A DNA stretch of 64,000 bases, from NCBI RefSeq assembly GCF_015594925.2, contig NZ_CP087590.1, forward strand, positions 186,001 to 250,000, written 5' to 3'. Under the pieces are notes generated by a model, which was given only the letters and a program-made list of their open reading frames with translations, did no database searches and was not told the DNA's origin. Position 1 is the stretch's first letter. Each line of letters starts with the position of its first letter. Shown here one piece after another: positions 52,837 through 62,311 of the stretch. Source of the stretch: Vibrio sp. VB16 (lineage in GTDB: Bacteria > Pseudomonadota > Gammaproteobacteria > Enterobacterales > Vibrionaceae). A program made the translations under genes and the position numbers.

Positions 52837-53865
52837 ATGATTAATTCTCACAATGCCTATGGAAAAGAGATTGCAATGACAGTGATCGGAGCCGGTTCAT
52901 ATGGGTCATCACTGGCGATTTCGTTAGCTCGAAATGGCGATAATGTGGTTTTGTGGGGGCATGATCCTGAGCATATGCAGCGTCTTGAAAGTGACCGAGC
53001 TAACCAAGAATTTTTACCTGATATTACGTTTCCTGACACATTGATTGTTGAATCTGATTTAAAGAAAGCGGTTCAAGCAAGCAGAGACCTTCTCGTCGTC
53101 GTACCAAGTCATGTGTTTGGCATTGTACTTAAAAGCCTAAAGCCTTTTCTAAAAGAAGAATCTAGAATCTGTTGGGCAACCAAAGGTTTAGAGCCAGAAA
53201 CGGGCCGATTACTTCAAGAGGTTGCGTACGATGTTATCGGTGATAGCTATTCGCTTGCGGTTTTGTCAGGGCCAACCTTTGCTAAAGAGCTCGCAGCCGG
53301 TATGCCAACTGCGATTTCGGTGGCATCCCCTGATGCTGAATTTGTCGAGCAACTTCAAGAAAAAATACACTGTAGTAAGACCTTCCGAGTGTATGCGAAT
53401 AACGATTTTATTGGCATGCAACTTGGTGGTGCGGTCAAGAATGTGATCGCTATTGGTGCTGGGATGTCGGATGGTATTGGCTTTGGTGCTAACGCCCGTA
53501 CGGCATTGATCACTCGTGGCTTAGCTGAAATGACACGTTTGGGCACAGCATTAGGTGCACAACAAGAAACCTTTATGGGAATGGCTGGTTTGGGTGATTT
53601 GGTGTTGACCTGTACCGATAATCAATCCCGTAATCGCCGATTTGGTCTCGCATTGGGACAAGGCAAGGATATTGATACCGCACAGGTAGAGATAGGCCAA
53701 GTTGTCGAAGGATACCGAAATACGAAAGAAGTTTGGTTGCTTTCGCAAAGAATGGGTGTTGAAATGCCAATAGTTGACCAAATATATCAAGTATTATACC
53801 AAAGTAAAGATGCTCGATTGGCAGCGCAAGACCTATTGGCGAGAGATAAAAAAGCGGAAGGATAA
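52837..53865 (+). CDS. gpsA: glycerol-3-phosphate dehydrogenase [NAD(P)+]
   Basis: 342 residues. The NAD motif VIGAGSYGSSLAISLARNG, WGHDPEH, ATKGLEPETGRLLQEV, LSGPTFAKELAAGMPTA, GGAVKNVIAIGAGMSDGIGFGANARTALITRGLAEM (with the catalytic Lys) and GLGDLVLTCTDNQSRNRRFG are all in place. It supplies sn-glycerol-3-phosphate for phospholipid synthesis. ATG 52837 has AGGAAA at a 10-nt distance; GTG 52831 is too close to that site. The cysE gene begins 2 nt after the stop, the common secB-gpsA-cysE order. Confidence 0.96.
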   Translation: MINSHNAYGKEIAMTVIGAGSYGSSLAISLARNGDNVVLWGHDPEHMQRLESDRANQEFLPDITFPDTLIVESDLKKAVQASRDLLVVVPSHVFGIVLKSLKPFLKEESRICWATKGLEPETGRLLQEVAYDVIGDSYSLAVLSGPTFAKELAAGMPTAISVASPDAEFVEQLQEKIHCSKTFRVYANNDFIGMQLGGAVKNVIAIGAGMSDGIGFGANARTALITRGLAEMTRLGTALGAQQETFMGMAGLGDLVLTCTDNQSRNRRFGLALGQGKDIDTAQVEIGQVVEGYRNTKEVWLLSQRMGVEMPIVDQIYQVLYQSKDARLAAQDLLARDKKAEG

Positions 53866-53867
53866 GT

Positions 53868-54689
53868 ATGAAACACTGCAAGCCAAGTAATGTATGGCAG
53901 ACGATTGTAAAGGAAGCACGCGAGCAGGCCGTACAAGAGCCAATGCTGGCCAGTTTTTACCACGCAACCATTATAAATCATGACAGTCTTTGTGCCGCGT
54001 TAAGCTATATATTGGCAAACAAATTAAAAACCGCTTCGATGCCCGCAATGGCGGTTAGAGAGGTGGTTGAAAAAGCGTTGGCGGCGGATCCTGAAATTAC
54101 AGAATCAGCCGCGTCTGATATCTGTGCAACGGTAAACCGAGATCCTGCGGTAAGTCTTTATTCTATCCCTCTACTTTACCTGAAAGGGTTTCATGCGTTA
54201 CAAGGTTATCGGGTTGCTAATTATCTATGGAAGCAAAAACGTTATGCTCTTGCTACCTATTTACAGAACCAAATTTCTGTTGCATGCCAAGTAGATGCAC
54301 ACCCTGCGGCGACGATAGGCAAAGGTATCATGCTTGACCATGCTACTGGTATTGTTATTGGTGAAACGGCTGTGGTTGAAGATGATGTGTCGATACTGCA
54401 AAACGTAACATTGGGTGGTACGGGTAAAGAAGGCGGCGATCGACATCCTAAGATTCGTGAGGGCGTGATGATTGGTGCGGGTTCTAAAATCTTAGGCAAT
54501 ATTGAGGTGGGCCGAGGAGCGAAGATAGGTTCTGGTTCCGTGGTGCTTCAATCCGTCCCTGAGCACACTACTGTTGCTGGCGTACCTGCAAAAATAGTAG
54601 GGCGACCGACAACCGACAAACCTTCTGAGGATATGGATCAGGCATTCAACGGTAAATCTAATGTTTACACTGATGGTGCTGGGATTTAG
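53868..54689 (+). CDS. cysE: serine O-acetyltransferase
   Basis: 273 residues. The N-terminal helical domain (VWQTIVKEAREQAVQEPMLASFYHATIINHDSL) is followed by a left-handed beta-helix with GKGIMLDHATGIVIGETAVVEDDVSILQNVTLGGTGKEGGDRHPKI (catalytic Asp-His) and a C-terminal tail ending in DGAGI; a terminal Ile is the feature by which CysE docks into CysK. It makes O-acetylserine, the first step of cysteine synthesis, and is normally feedback-inhibited by cysteine. Co-transcribed with gpsA (2-nt gap). A hairpin lies downstream (54728-54754). Confidence 0.96.
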   Translation: MKHCKPSNVWQTIVKEAREQAVQEPMLASFYHATIINHDSLCAALSYILANKLKTASMPAMAVREVVEKALAADPEITESAASDICATVNRDPAVSLYSIPLLYLKGFHALQGYRVANYLWKQKRYALATYLQNQISVACQVDAHPAATIGKGIMLDHATGIVIGETAVVEDDVSILQNVTLGGTGKEGGDRHPKIREGVMIGAGSKILGNIEVGRGAKIGSGSVVLQSVPEHTTVAGVPAKIVGRPTTDKPSEDMDQAFNGKSNVYTDGAGI

Positions 54690-54773
54690 TTGATTTAGCC
54701 ACGCGTCACTTTTTATACACGCACTGCGTTCGTTTCTAGACTCGAGAAGCGAACATGGTGAGTGGTCCCAGAC

Positions 54774-56123
54774 TCAACACTCAACACTCAAAGCTAACAT
54801 CTCTCTCCGTAGTCTAAGCGCGTATAAATACCCACACACACCACCGACCATATTACCTATCAACACACCCGCGAATAGCCCTTGAATGCCATATAGCCAA
54901 CTGCCTATCCAAGCAGCAGGAAGGGTGAAAATAAACAACCTCATAAAACTCCAGTAAAATGCCTGTAGTGGTTGATGCATCGCATTTAGGCTGCTGACGA
55001 GCAACATAATAATGCCTTGGAAACCATAACTAAAAGGCACGATGATGAGGTAGAGCCAAATCAAATCATTCACCGCTTCTTCTCGACCAAACAGAGCCGC
55101 GATAGGAATACTGAGAGGAATCATCATGATGAAAATAAAAAACTGAAATACCAATGAAAAACGCATCGACATAAACATGGCTTCAAAGCTACGTTCGTAG
55201 TTTTTTGCACCTAAATTTTGCGCCATAAAAGGTGTGAGGGCGGAAGTTAAGGACATGACAACCAATAACAATAACGACTCAATACGTTGAGCGGCGCCAT
55301 AAGCCGCAACGGCAGCAGTACCATGATTGGCTAAAAGCATCATTAGAACGGCACCTGAAATGGGAGTCATTGCAGTAGAAATACCAGCAGGCGTACCTAT
55401 TTTCAAAACCTGTTTCCAGTCGGCAATAATGTATGAAAAATTGGGTAGACTAAGTAGTTTTTCTCTCTTGATCAAAAGATAGAGTGAGCAGAGAAGGGCG
55501 CCAAACCAGCTTACACCACTGGCAATTGCGGCACCTTGAATACCTAACTCAGGGAAGGGGCCATAGCCAAATATCAATAGCGGATCCAGAATGCCGTTAA
55601 TCAGTCCCGCCACAATCATAATTTTGGCGGGGGTCTTGGTATCGCCTGTTGCTCGAATAGCGCTATTACCAGCCATCGGAATGACCAGCAAAGGAATCGT
55701 GACATACCAGATCAGCATGTACTCTTTAATAAGCGGTATGAGTTTATCTTCAGCGCCTAAAAAACCAAACAGAAGCTCAATAGTAAATAGACCAAAGAGC
55801 GAGGCGATTGAAATAAGTAGTATTGCGAGTAGTAAACCATGGGAAGTAAAATGTGCCGCATGTTTGTTTTCGCCCTGACCTAATAGACGTGCAATATTCG
55901 TTGATAGGCCAATGCCTATCCCCATGGTAATACAGTTGACGCCGAAGGTGACCGGGAAAGTAAAACTTATTGCGGCAAGTGCATCAGTGCCAAGCAAGGA
56001 GATAAAAAAGGTATCAACAACATTAAACATCAAGATCGCAACTAAACCAAACACCATAGGTACGGTCATGTTTCGAAGAACTTGAGGTATCGGTGCCGTT
56101 AACAGCCCGTGTCTATCTTGCAT
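54774..56123 (-). CDS. MATE family efflux transporter
   Basis: 449 residues with twelve membrane segments in two related halves: VLRNMTVPMVFGLVAILMFNVVDTFFISLLGTDALAAISFTFPV in the first and a matching block (ISTAMTPISGAVLMMLLANHGTAAVAAYGAAQRIESL) in the second. The family exports cationic drugs or metabolites using Na+ or H+ gradients. It lies convergent to cysE and has no obvious partner gene. The subtype resembles DinF/NorM-like proteins of vibrios, but the substrate is not known. Confidence 0.92.
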   Translation of the reverse strand: MQDRHGLLTAPIPQVLRNMTVPMVFGLVAILMFNVVDTFFISLLGTDALAAISFTFPVTFGVNCITMGIGIGLSTNIARLLGQGENKHAAHFTSHGLLLAILLISIASLFGLFTIELLFGFLGAEDKLIPLIKEYMLIWYVTIPLLVIPMAGNSAIRATGDTKTPAKIMIVAGLINGILDPLLIFGYGPFPELGIQGAAIASGVSWFGALLCSLYLLIKREKLLSLPNFSYIIADWKQVLKIGTPAGISTAMTPISGAVLMMLLANHGTAAVAAYGAAQRIESLLLLVVMSLTSALTPFMAQNLGAKNYERSFEAMFMSMRFSLVFQFFIFIMMIPLSIPIAALFGREEAVNDLIWLYLIIVPFSYGFQGIIMLLVSSLNAMHQPLQAFYWSFMRLFIFTLPAAWIGSWLYGIQGLFAGVLIGNMVGGVCGYLYALRLRREMLALSVEC

Positions 56124-56272
56124 GCAATATTCACAAAGGGGATTGGGTAGCTAGGATACCGTTTTTTTTGGGGTTCTCATAGAAGGGGATTTTTAAAAGA
56201 TCACAATGTGTTGAGAGTTTTGAGTCCGAAGCCCCTTAGTGGCTCAAAACCCAAAACAAAGTATTCGTTAGA

Positions 56273-57724
56273 TTAACAACCCGGACCACAATCCAGACAA
56301 TGTTCAATTGTCTCTGGACCAAGATGTAATTTGGCGTTTAGGTCTCTAAGTGCGGTACGAACGCCTTCTTCTATGACAGGATGATAATAAGGCATGTCTA
56401 GCATGTCAGAAACCGTCATTTTATTTTGGTGTGCCCATGCGAGTAAATGGGCAAGATGTTCTGCGCTAGGCCCTATCATTTCAGCGCCTAAGAATCGCCC
56501 TGTACCTTGTTCACCATAGACATGCAATAAACCCTTATTGCGAAGCATTACACGTGACCGACCCTGACCTTCAAACGACACTTTCCCCGTCGCAAAGCAG
56601 CCACAGTTACCCAAACGTTCCGTTATCTGCTTATACGTTTCGCCAACCATCGCAATCTGTGGGTCAGTAAAAACAGCAGAAATAGATGAGCGTCGAAGCC
56701 CGGCCCGGATATCAGGATGACGACCAGCGTTATCTCCCGCTATACGACCTTGATCTGCCGCTTCATGTAACAACGGTATTTGATTGCTTGCATCACCTGC
56801 AACAAAAATACTGGCGACAGAGGTTTGTAATGTGAAGTGATCCGCCGTTGGTATTCCCCGAGCGTCTAATTCGATATCCGTGTTCTCAATATCCAGTTTA
56901 TCCACATTGGCTCTACGACCGGTGGCCGCGAGAACATAATCGACAATAAATAGTTCTAGTTCATCGTCTTGGTTGATGAACTGTATTTCCACTTTATCGT
57001 CAACGCGCTTCATGCTTTCAACTTTTACGTCGGCGTTTAAGTAAAATTCTTCTTTAAAGGCGTTGTTAGCGTATGCCATGACTTCTGGGTCAGTGATAGG
57101 GCCGACTTGTCCGCCAACACCGAATAGTTTTATTTTGACACCTAAACGATGCAATGCCTGACCTAGCTCAAGGCCAATTACTCCGGGACCAAATACGGCG
57201 ACCGATTCAGGTAGATCGTCCCAATCAAACACATCATCATTGATAACTAATCGGTCGCCAAGGTCATTCCAAACTGCGGGGTATGCAGGTCGAGAACCTG
57301 TTGCGATAATGATACGGTCTGCTTTTATTTCCGTATGCTCATCGACGATCAAGGTGCTGTTATCGATAAATTTGGCATAACCTACAACTTTATCTTCAGA
57401 AGGGATCTCATCTACCCCTTCAAGTACAAAGCCTACAAAGCGATCTCTTTCTCTTTTTATTCTGTCCATCACTTCACGGCCATTAATCACTATTTCGCCT
57501 TGAGGGTGAACGCCGAATGCAGGGGCTTTTTCAATCTGATGAACACTTTCTGCGGCTGCGATAAGCAGTTTAGATGGCATGCATCCAACTCGGGCACATG
57601 TTGTCCCAAAAGGACCGCCTTCAATTATCACGACGTTTTTATTATGTGCTTTTGCTGCACGATAGGCGCCAAGACCCGCTGTACCACCGCCAATGATGGC
57701 CACATCTACACTGATTTTTTTCAT
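56273..57724 (-). CDS. dihydrolipoamide dehydrogenase-like flavoprotein disulfide reductase
   Basis: 483 residues. FAD motif AIIGGGTAGLGAYRAA (9-24), the redox pair C43/C48 in GTTCARVGCMPSK, the NAD(P) motif VFGPGVIGLELGQALHRLG, VAGDASNQIPLLHEAADQGRIAG for FAD, and the dimerisation domain with YYHPVIEEGVR, where His and Glu take the usual base/acid places. The C-terminus carries an extra Cys cluster, CLDCGPGC (C476, C479, C483), not typical of E3 subunits. There is no pyruvate dehydrogenase gene nearby. The neighbours are a peroxiredoxin-glutaredoxin hybrid and oxyR, so a thiol-redox role in peroxide defence is plausible, by analogy with glutathione-amide reductase systems. Confidence 0.85.
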   Translation of the reverse strand: MKKISVDVAIIGGGTAGLGAYRAAKAHNKNVVIIEGGPFGTTCARVGCMPSKLLIAAAESVHQIEKAPAFGVHPQGEIVINGREVMDRIKRERDRFVGFVLEGVDEIPSEDKVVGYAKFIDNSTLIVDEHTEIKADRIIIATGSRPAYPAVWNDLGDRLVINDDVFDWDDLPESVAVFGPGVIGLELGQALHRLGVKIKLFGVGGQVGPITDPEVMAYANNAFKEEFYLNADVKVESMKRVDDKVEIQFINQDDELELFIVDYVLAATGRRANVDKLDIENTDIELDARGIPTADHFTLQTSVASIFVAGDASNQIPLLHEAADQGRIAGDNAGRHPDIRAGLRRSSISAVFTDPQIAMVGETYKQITERLGNCGCFATGKVSFEGQGRSRVMLRNKGLLHVYGEQGTGRFLGAEMIGPSAEHLAHLLAWAHQNKMTVSDMLDMPYYHPVIEEGVRTALRDLNAKLHLGPETIEHCLDCGPGC

Positions 57725-57781
57725 GAGAGATCTCTTTTGTTAGCTTGTGCTTTGTTTGAATGGTGACTTTTTCTATAGAGT

Positions 57782-57841
57782 ATTGTGCGTAACCGTGAAC
57801 TAGGATTACGCACAATGTAGAGAGCGTGAATGAACGCTCTC
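57782..57841 (-). terminator. two strong hairpins after the peroxiredoxin-glutaredoxin gene
   Basis: GAGAGCGT/ACGCTCTC (57820-57827 with 57834-57841) and ATTGTGCGTAA/TTACGCACAAT (57782-57792 with 57806-57816) lie just past the stop at 57853. No T-run follows, so they may stabilise the 3' end rather than terminate. Confidence 0.55.
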
Positions 57842-57852
57842 GGTTTGAATGA

Positions 57853-58581
57853 TTAGCCTAAGAATGCCTCTAACTCTTCACTTCCACCAATGTGCTTACC
57901 ACCAATGTAGACTTGAGGTACCGTTGTTTGTCCTGTTACGGCACGTAATGTAACGGTCGTTGCATCTTTACCAAGTACCACTTCTTCAAACTGAAGGCCC
58001 TTCGCTTTTAGATCTTGTTTCGCTTTAGAACAGAACGGACAGCCTGGTTTCGTAAATACAGTGATAGATTCTTGAGTTTTGTATTCAGGTGCGACGTATT
58101 TAAGCATCGTATCTGCATCAGAAACTTTGAACGGGTCGCCAGGTTCGTTTGGTTCGATGAACATTTTTTCAACAACCCCATTCTTAACTAGCATGCTGTA
58201 ACGCCATGAACGCTTGCCAAATCCGATCTCACTTTTGTCTACCAACATGCCCATGCCGTCTGTGAAGTCACCGTTGCCATCAGGGATAAAGGTAATGTTT
58301 TCTGCTTCTTGGTCATCTTTCCATGCGTTCATAACGAATGTATCGTTGACGGAGACGCAAAGGATGTCGTCGACACCATGGTCTTTGAATACAGAGTTTA
58401 GCTCGTTATAGCGAGGTAAGTGGCTTGAAGAACACGTAGGAGTAAATGCACCCGGTAGGCTGAATACAATCACCGTTTTGTCTTTAAAAAGCTCATCCGT
58501 TGTCATACTGATCCAAGCATCACCTTGACGAGCTGGGAAAGTAACTTGTGGTACGTTTTGACCTTCTTTAGATGCTAACAT
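57853..58581 (-). CDS. peroxiredoxin-glutaredoxin hybrid (PrxGrx)
   Basis: 242 residues. Residues 1 to about 165 are a Prx5-type peroxiredoxin with the peroxidatic C50 in PGAFTPTCSSSHLP. Residues about 172-242 are a glutaredoxin with CPFC (C181, C184), TVPQVYIGGKHIGGSEEL. Such fusions reduce hydrogen and alkyl peroxides with electrons from glutathione in a single chain. Divergent from oxyR across 184 nt that hold a well-formed OxyR site, so peroxide induction is expected. The reductase-like gene at 56273 follows on the same strand. Confidence 0.95.
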   Translation of the reverse strand: MLASKEGQNVPQVTFPARQGDAWISMTTDELFKDKTVIVFSLPGAFTPTCSSSHLPRYNELNSVFKDHGVDDILCVSVNDTFVMNAWKDDQEAENITFIPDGNGDFTDGMGMLVDKSEIGFGKRSWRYSMLVKNGVVEKMFIEPNEPGDPFKVSDADTMLKYVAPEYKTQESITVFTKPGCPFCSKAKQDLKAKGLQFEEVVLGKDATTVTLRAVTGQTTVPQVYIGGKHIGGSEELEAFLG

Positions 58582-58714
58582 AATAATTTCCTTGGGTTTA
58601 AATATAGATTGTAGATTAAGTTTAAAGCCTAATTTGGCAGAAAAAATAATTAATTTAGCGGAGACGTCTCCGTTTCGTTGACGCTATTATTAGATATTTC
58701 GTTTGATAGTTCTA

Positions 58715-58751
58715 ATCGTTTAATACTATAGTAACGATAGTTAACTTCTAT
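58715..58751 (+). promoter_or_regulatory. OxyR operator between PrxGrx gene and oxyR
   Basis: ATCGTTTAATACTAT (58715-58729) and ATAGTTAACTTCTAT (58737-58751) are two 15-bp half-sites spaced by exactly 7 bp. They fit the OxyR pattern ATAGnTnnnAnCTAT-N7-ATAGnTnnnAnCTAT, with one mismatch in the left outer tetrad (ATCG) and T for the inner A in both. The right end is 14 nt before the oxyR ATG, so binding should repress oxyR and could activate the divergent PrxGrx promoter. Confidence 0.75.
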
Positions 58752-58765
58752 CTTGGGTATAAAAA

Positions 58766-59650
58766 ATGAACATTCGAGACTTTGAGTATCTTGTAGCTTT
58801 AGCTGAACATAAACATTTCCGTAAAGCAGCAGAAGCCTGTTTTGTGAGCCAACCTACGTTAAGTGGTCAAATTAGGAAATTAGAAGACGGGTTAGGGACC
58901 ACGCTATTGGAGCGAAGCAGTCGCCGAGTTCTGTTTACCGAATCTGGTTTGCAGTTAGTCGATCAAGCAAAAAAAATCCTAAGTGAAGTAAAAACCTTTA
59001 CCGATATGGCGAGTTTGCAGGGTAAAGAAATGAGTGGTCCGCTACATATTGGTTTCATTCCTACGGTCGGTCCGTATTTGATGCCAAAAATTGTACCTAA
59101 GTTAAAAGACGACTTTCCTGATCTCGATCTCTTTTTACATGAGGCGCAAACTAACCAGTTAGTTAATCAATTGGAAGAGGGGCGGTTGGATTGCTTGGTA
59201 CTGGCTTCCGTCGCTGAAACGGAGCCGTTTAAAGAGATAGAACTTTATACGGAACCTCTCTATGTAGCCGTTCCATGTGGACACGAATGGGCAAACCAAG
59301 ATGAATTAGATATGCAGATGCTTAATGGGCATACCGTGCTGTCGCTAGGGGATGGGCATTGCTTGAGAGATCAGGCGTTAGGTTTCTGTTTTGCTGCTGG
59401 AGCGAAAGATGATGAGCGTTTTAAGGCGACAAGCCTAGAAACACTTCGAAATATGGTTGCCGCGGGTGGAGGGATAACATTGTTACCCGAGCTTTCGATT
59501 CCAGAAAACAAGCTTCAAGACGGTGTGAAGTATTTGAAAGCTAAAAAGCCCGTACCATCGCGTCAAATTGTTCTTGTTTATCGGCCGGGTTCCCCGTTGC
59601 GACATCGTTTCGAAGAACTGGCAAATTCGATCGCGAGTTATTTGGTATAA
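58766..59650 (+). CDS. oxyR: peroxide-sensing regulator OxyR
   Basis: 294 residues, LysR family. MNIRDFEYLVALAEHKHFRKAAEACFVSQPTLSGQIRKLE is the N-terminal winged helix. The sensing cysteines lie at the E. coli OxyR positions, C199 (GDGHCLRDQ) and C208 (LGFCF); HGPL-type SGPLHIGFIPTVGPYLMP opens the regulatory domain. Oxidation to the C199-C208 disulfide activates catalase and peroxiredoxin genes. The divergent PrxGrx gene and the operator just upstream support direct control of both. A REP-like hairpin follows the stop and separates it from convergent mrcA. Confidence 0.96.
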   Translation: MNIRDFEYLVALAEHKHFRKAAEACFVSQPTLSGQIRKLEDGLGTTLLERSSRRVLFTESGLQLVDQAKKILSEVKTFTDMASLQGKEMSGPLHIGFIPTVGPYLMPKIVPKLKDDFPDLDLFLHEAQTNQLVNQLEEGRLDCLVLASVAETEPFKEIELYTEPLYVAVPCGHEWANQDELDMQMLNGHTVLSLGDGHCLRDQALGFCFAAGAKDDERFKATSLETLRNMVAAGGGITLLPELSIPENKLQDGVKYLKAKKPVPSRQIVLVYRPGSPLRHRFEELANSIASYLV

Positions 59651-59657
59651 GTGAATT

Positions 59658-59681
59658 TTATCCCCACTTTCGTGGGGATAA
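59658..59681. repeat. single REP-like palindrome between oxyR and mrcA
   Basis: TTATCCCCAC-TTTC-GTGGGGATAA, a 10-bp perfect stem with a 4-nt loop, the same core as the dispersed repeats at 1.8, 7.1, 46 and 48 kb. Placed between convergent genes, it may act as a two-way terminator or mRNA end. Confidence 0.8.
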
Positions 59682-59731
59682 TGGAGTTTAGTCTCCTCAA
59701 ACGAGCAGTATGACACTTTTATGTTCAGAGT

Positions 59732-62311
59732 TTAGAAGAGCGACTCTTCTTCACCTGATTCACCTTGGGCTGAGTAGAGGTCCAACTCATCGCGGTTGGA
59801 GTCTTCGATATACTCTTTGGGTTCTGTACCTTTTTCGAAGTATTCAAACATAGAAGAAGAGCCTGACTTTTTGGTTAGAAGCCCAGAATCTCTATCGATA
59901 CGAATACGGATAATCCCTGGAGGGGTCACTTTTCTTTCTTGTGGCACATTTTCTAACGCCACTCTCATGAAGTCGATCCAAGCGTATTGGGCCGTTTTTG
60001 CACCCGCTTCTCCACCTGGAGCTTGCTCATTTTTGCTTAAATTAGCATTTTTGCTGGTGCGGCCTAGTTTTCGATTATGGTTATCAAATCCAACCCATGA
60101 TACCGCGACAACACCCGGACCAAAGCCGTTGTACCAAGCATCTTTGGAGTCGTTGGTTGTACCTGTTTTACCACCTATATCTCTTCGGCCCAATTTTTGA
60201 GCTCTGAAACCTGTGCCATTCCAACCCGTTCCTTTCGACCAGTCACCCCCACCCCAAACGTTACTGTAAAGCAGTTCTCTGACCAAGAATGCATTCTGCT
60301 CTGTAATCACTTGTGGTGCATAGTGCTGTTGCTCTTCTTCGTCTGTGACGTCAACTTCATTAAACTCTGAGCTTGAATCATTGGCAGAAGTAACATCAAC
60401 GGTTTGATTGTCACAGTTATGTTTACACACTACCGTCGGTTCTACTTGGTATTCTAAATCGCCAAAAGGACCTTCTATTTTCGAGATATAATAAGGCTCA
60501 ACATAGTAGCCCCCATTAGCGAATACGGAATATCCTTGGGCCAATTTGACCGGCGTTAGACTGCCAGCCCCAAGAGCAATGGTCTCCGATTTCGGTATCT
60601 TATCTAGCTCAAAACCAAAGCGAGTTAAAAAATGACGAGTATCCTCTAAGCCAACCGCTCGAAGCACTCTGACTGCCATGACATTTTTAGACTGCGCCAA
60701 GCCAATGCGCATGCGCGCTGGCCCTACGTATGTTGGCGGTGAATTCTTTGGTCGCCATGCGGTGCCTCCACTTTCATCCCATTTATTGATTGGTGCATCG
60801 TTAATTAGGGTTGCCAATGACATGCCCTTATCAATTGCCGCAGAGTAGATGAAAGGTTTGATACCAGAACCAACCTGTCGAACAGATTGTGTTGCTCGGT
60901 TGAACTTGTTATGGACGAAGTTGAAGCCACCAACGAGGGATAAAACCGCGCCATCGTTAGGGTTGATGGCAACAAAAGCGGTGTTAGCGTTAGGAACCTG
61001 GCTGAGTTTCCAAGCGGTTTCTTGCGTTGTACCTTCCGCTTCATTCTTATCGCCAGACGATTCCTTTACTATGAGTGGCCTCACCCAGATCTGCTCACCA
61101 GTAGCTAAGATTTCTGATGCCTTTTTGGGGGCAGGTCCTTGTCGATCGTCGGTGATGAATCTTCTCGCCCACTTCATTGCGTCCCAAGAGAGCTCCGAAT
61201 ATCCACGGCTCTTGATATAAATTTGAGCTGTTTTTGAGTCTACCGACGTCACTATCGCGGGTCTTAGTTCGCCGTAGCTTGGCTGACTCTTTAGGTGGCG
61301 CTCCAATTCATCTTCAGTAAGGGATGTTGCACCTTGTGCCCACACTTCTTGCTCTGCACCTCGATAACCATGCCTTTCATCATAGTTAAGTAAATTTTTA
61401 ATAGCCGCGGTTTGAGCGGTCTTTTGTAACGTAGAGTCAATGGATGTAAACACTCGCATTCCGGAGGTATACGCATCCTCACCATATTTATCTACCATCC
61501 ATGCACGCGCAATCTCTGCAATATACGGAGCATTAACCTCTATTTCTGCTCCGAAGGAGCGTCCAGTCAGTTCTTCGTTTCGTGCTGCTTCAAACTCTTC
61601 TTGAGTGATGTATTTTTCATCGAGCATTCGAGACAGTACAACATTGCGTCGCGTCGTTGCGCGGTCAATCGAGTAGATAGGGTTCATCGTGGAAGGGGCT
61701 TTAGGTAAGCCTGCGATTAGTGCGACTTCACTTAGTGAAAGGTCTTTTGCTTCCTTTCCAAAATAGACTTGTGCGGCGGCACCGACACCATAAGAACGGT
61801 GACCCAAGTAAATCTTGTTTAAATAGAGCTCTAAAATCTCATCTTTTGTCAGCAACTGCTCAATATGAAATGCAATGAACATTTCTTTGATTTTACGGAT
61901 CAATTTCTTTTCGTTAGATAAGAAAAAATTTCGAGCGAGCTGTTGCGTAATGGTACTCGCCCCCTGTTTTGCTGAACCGGACATGATCACAACGACAGCT
62001 GCACGGGTGATACCGATTGGGTCTATGCCAAAATGTGAGTAAAAGCGACTATCTTCCGTTGCAATTATCGCTTCTAGAAGTTCGTCTGGCATGTCCTCCA
62101 ATCTAAGAGGGATTCGGCGCTTTTCACCAAATTGAGCGATGAGTTTATTGTCTTTGCTATACACCTGCATGGGTGTTTGTAACTCGACATCTTTTAATGT
62201 TGCCACATCTGGAAGTTGAGGCTTCAAATAAAAATAGAAGCCAAAGATTGTCGTCACTCCAAGAATGATGCAAATCACTGAAAGTATGAGTAATCGCTTT
62301 ATGAACTTCAC
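59732..62311 (-). CDS. mrcA: penicillin-binding protein 1A
   Basis: 859 residues from GTG 62311, which has AGGAAA 8 nt upstream and gives the normal start (KFIKRLLILSVIC, membrane anchor); a frame to 62422 would add 37 atypical residues. A GT51 transglycosylase domain (ATEDSRFYSHFGIDP with catalytic Glu near 86; GASTITQQLARNFFL; KIYLGHRSYGVGAAAQVYFGK) precedes an OB-like insert and the transpeptidase with SGIK (in RQVGSGIKPFIYSAA), SKN (AQSKNVMAVR) and KTGTT. It polymerises and cross-links peptidoglycan. An acidic C-terminal tail is present. Divergent from pilM across 140 nt, a pairing usual in gamma-proteobacteria. Confidence 0.95.
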   Translation of the reverse strand: MKFIKRLLILSVICIILGVTTIFGFYFYLKPQLPDVATLKDVELQTPMQVYSKDNKLIAQFGEKRRIPLRLEDMPDELLEAIIATEDSRFYSHFGIDPIGITRAAVVVIMSGSAKQGASTITQQLARNFFLSNEKKLIRKIKEMFIAFHIEQLLTKDEILELYLNKIYLGHRSYGVGAAAQVYFGKEAKDLSLSEVALIAGLPKAPSTMNPIYSIDRATTRRNVVLSRMLDEKYITQEEFEAARNEELTGRSFGAEIEVNAPYIAEIARAWMVDKYGEDAYTSGMRVFTSIDSTLQKTAQTAAIKNLLNYDERHGYRGAEQEVWAQGATSLTEDELERHLKSQPSYGELRPAIVTSVDSKTAQIYIKSRGYSELSWDAMKWARRFITDDRQGPAPKKASEILATGEQIWVRPLIVKESSGDKNEAEGTTQETAWKLSQVPNANTAFVAINPNDGAVLSLVGGFNFVHNKFNRATQSVRQVGSGIKPFIYSAAIDKGMSLATLINDAPINKWDESGGTAWRPKNSPPTYVGPARMRIGLAQSKNVMAVRVLRAVGLEDTRHFLTRFGFELDKIPKSETIALGAGSLTPVKLAQGYSVFANGGYYVEPYYISKIEGPFGDLEYQVEPTVVCKHNCDNQTVDVTSANDSSSEFNEVDVTDEEEQQHYAPQVITEQNAFLVRELLYSNVWGGGDWSKGTGWNGTGFRAQKLGRRDIGGKTGTTNDSKDAWYNGFGPGVVAVSWVGFDNHNRKLGRTSKNANLSKNEQAPGGEAGAKTAQYAWIDFMRVALENVPQERKVTPPGIIRIRIDRDSGLLTKKSGSSSMFEYFEKGTEPKEYIEDSNRDELDLYSAQGESGEEESLF

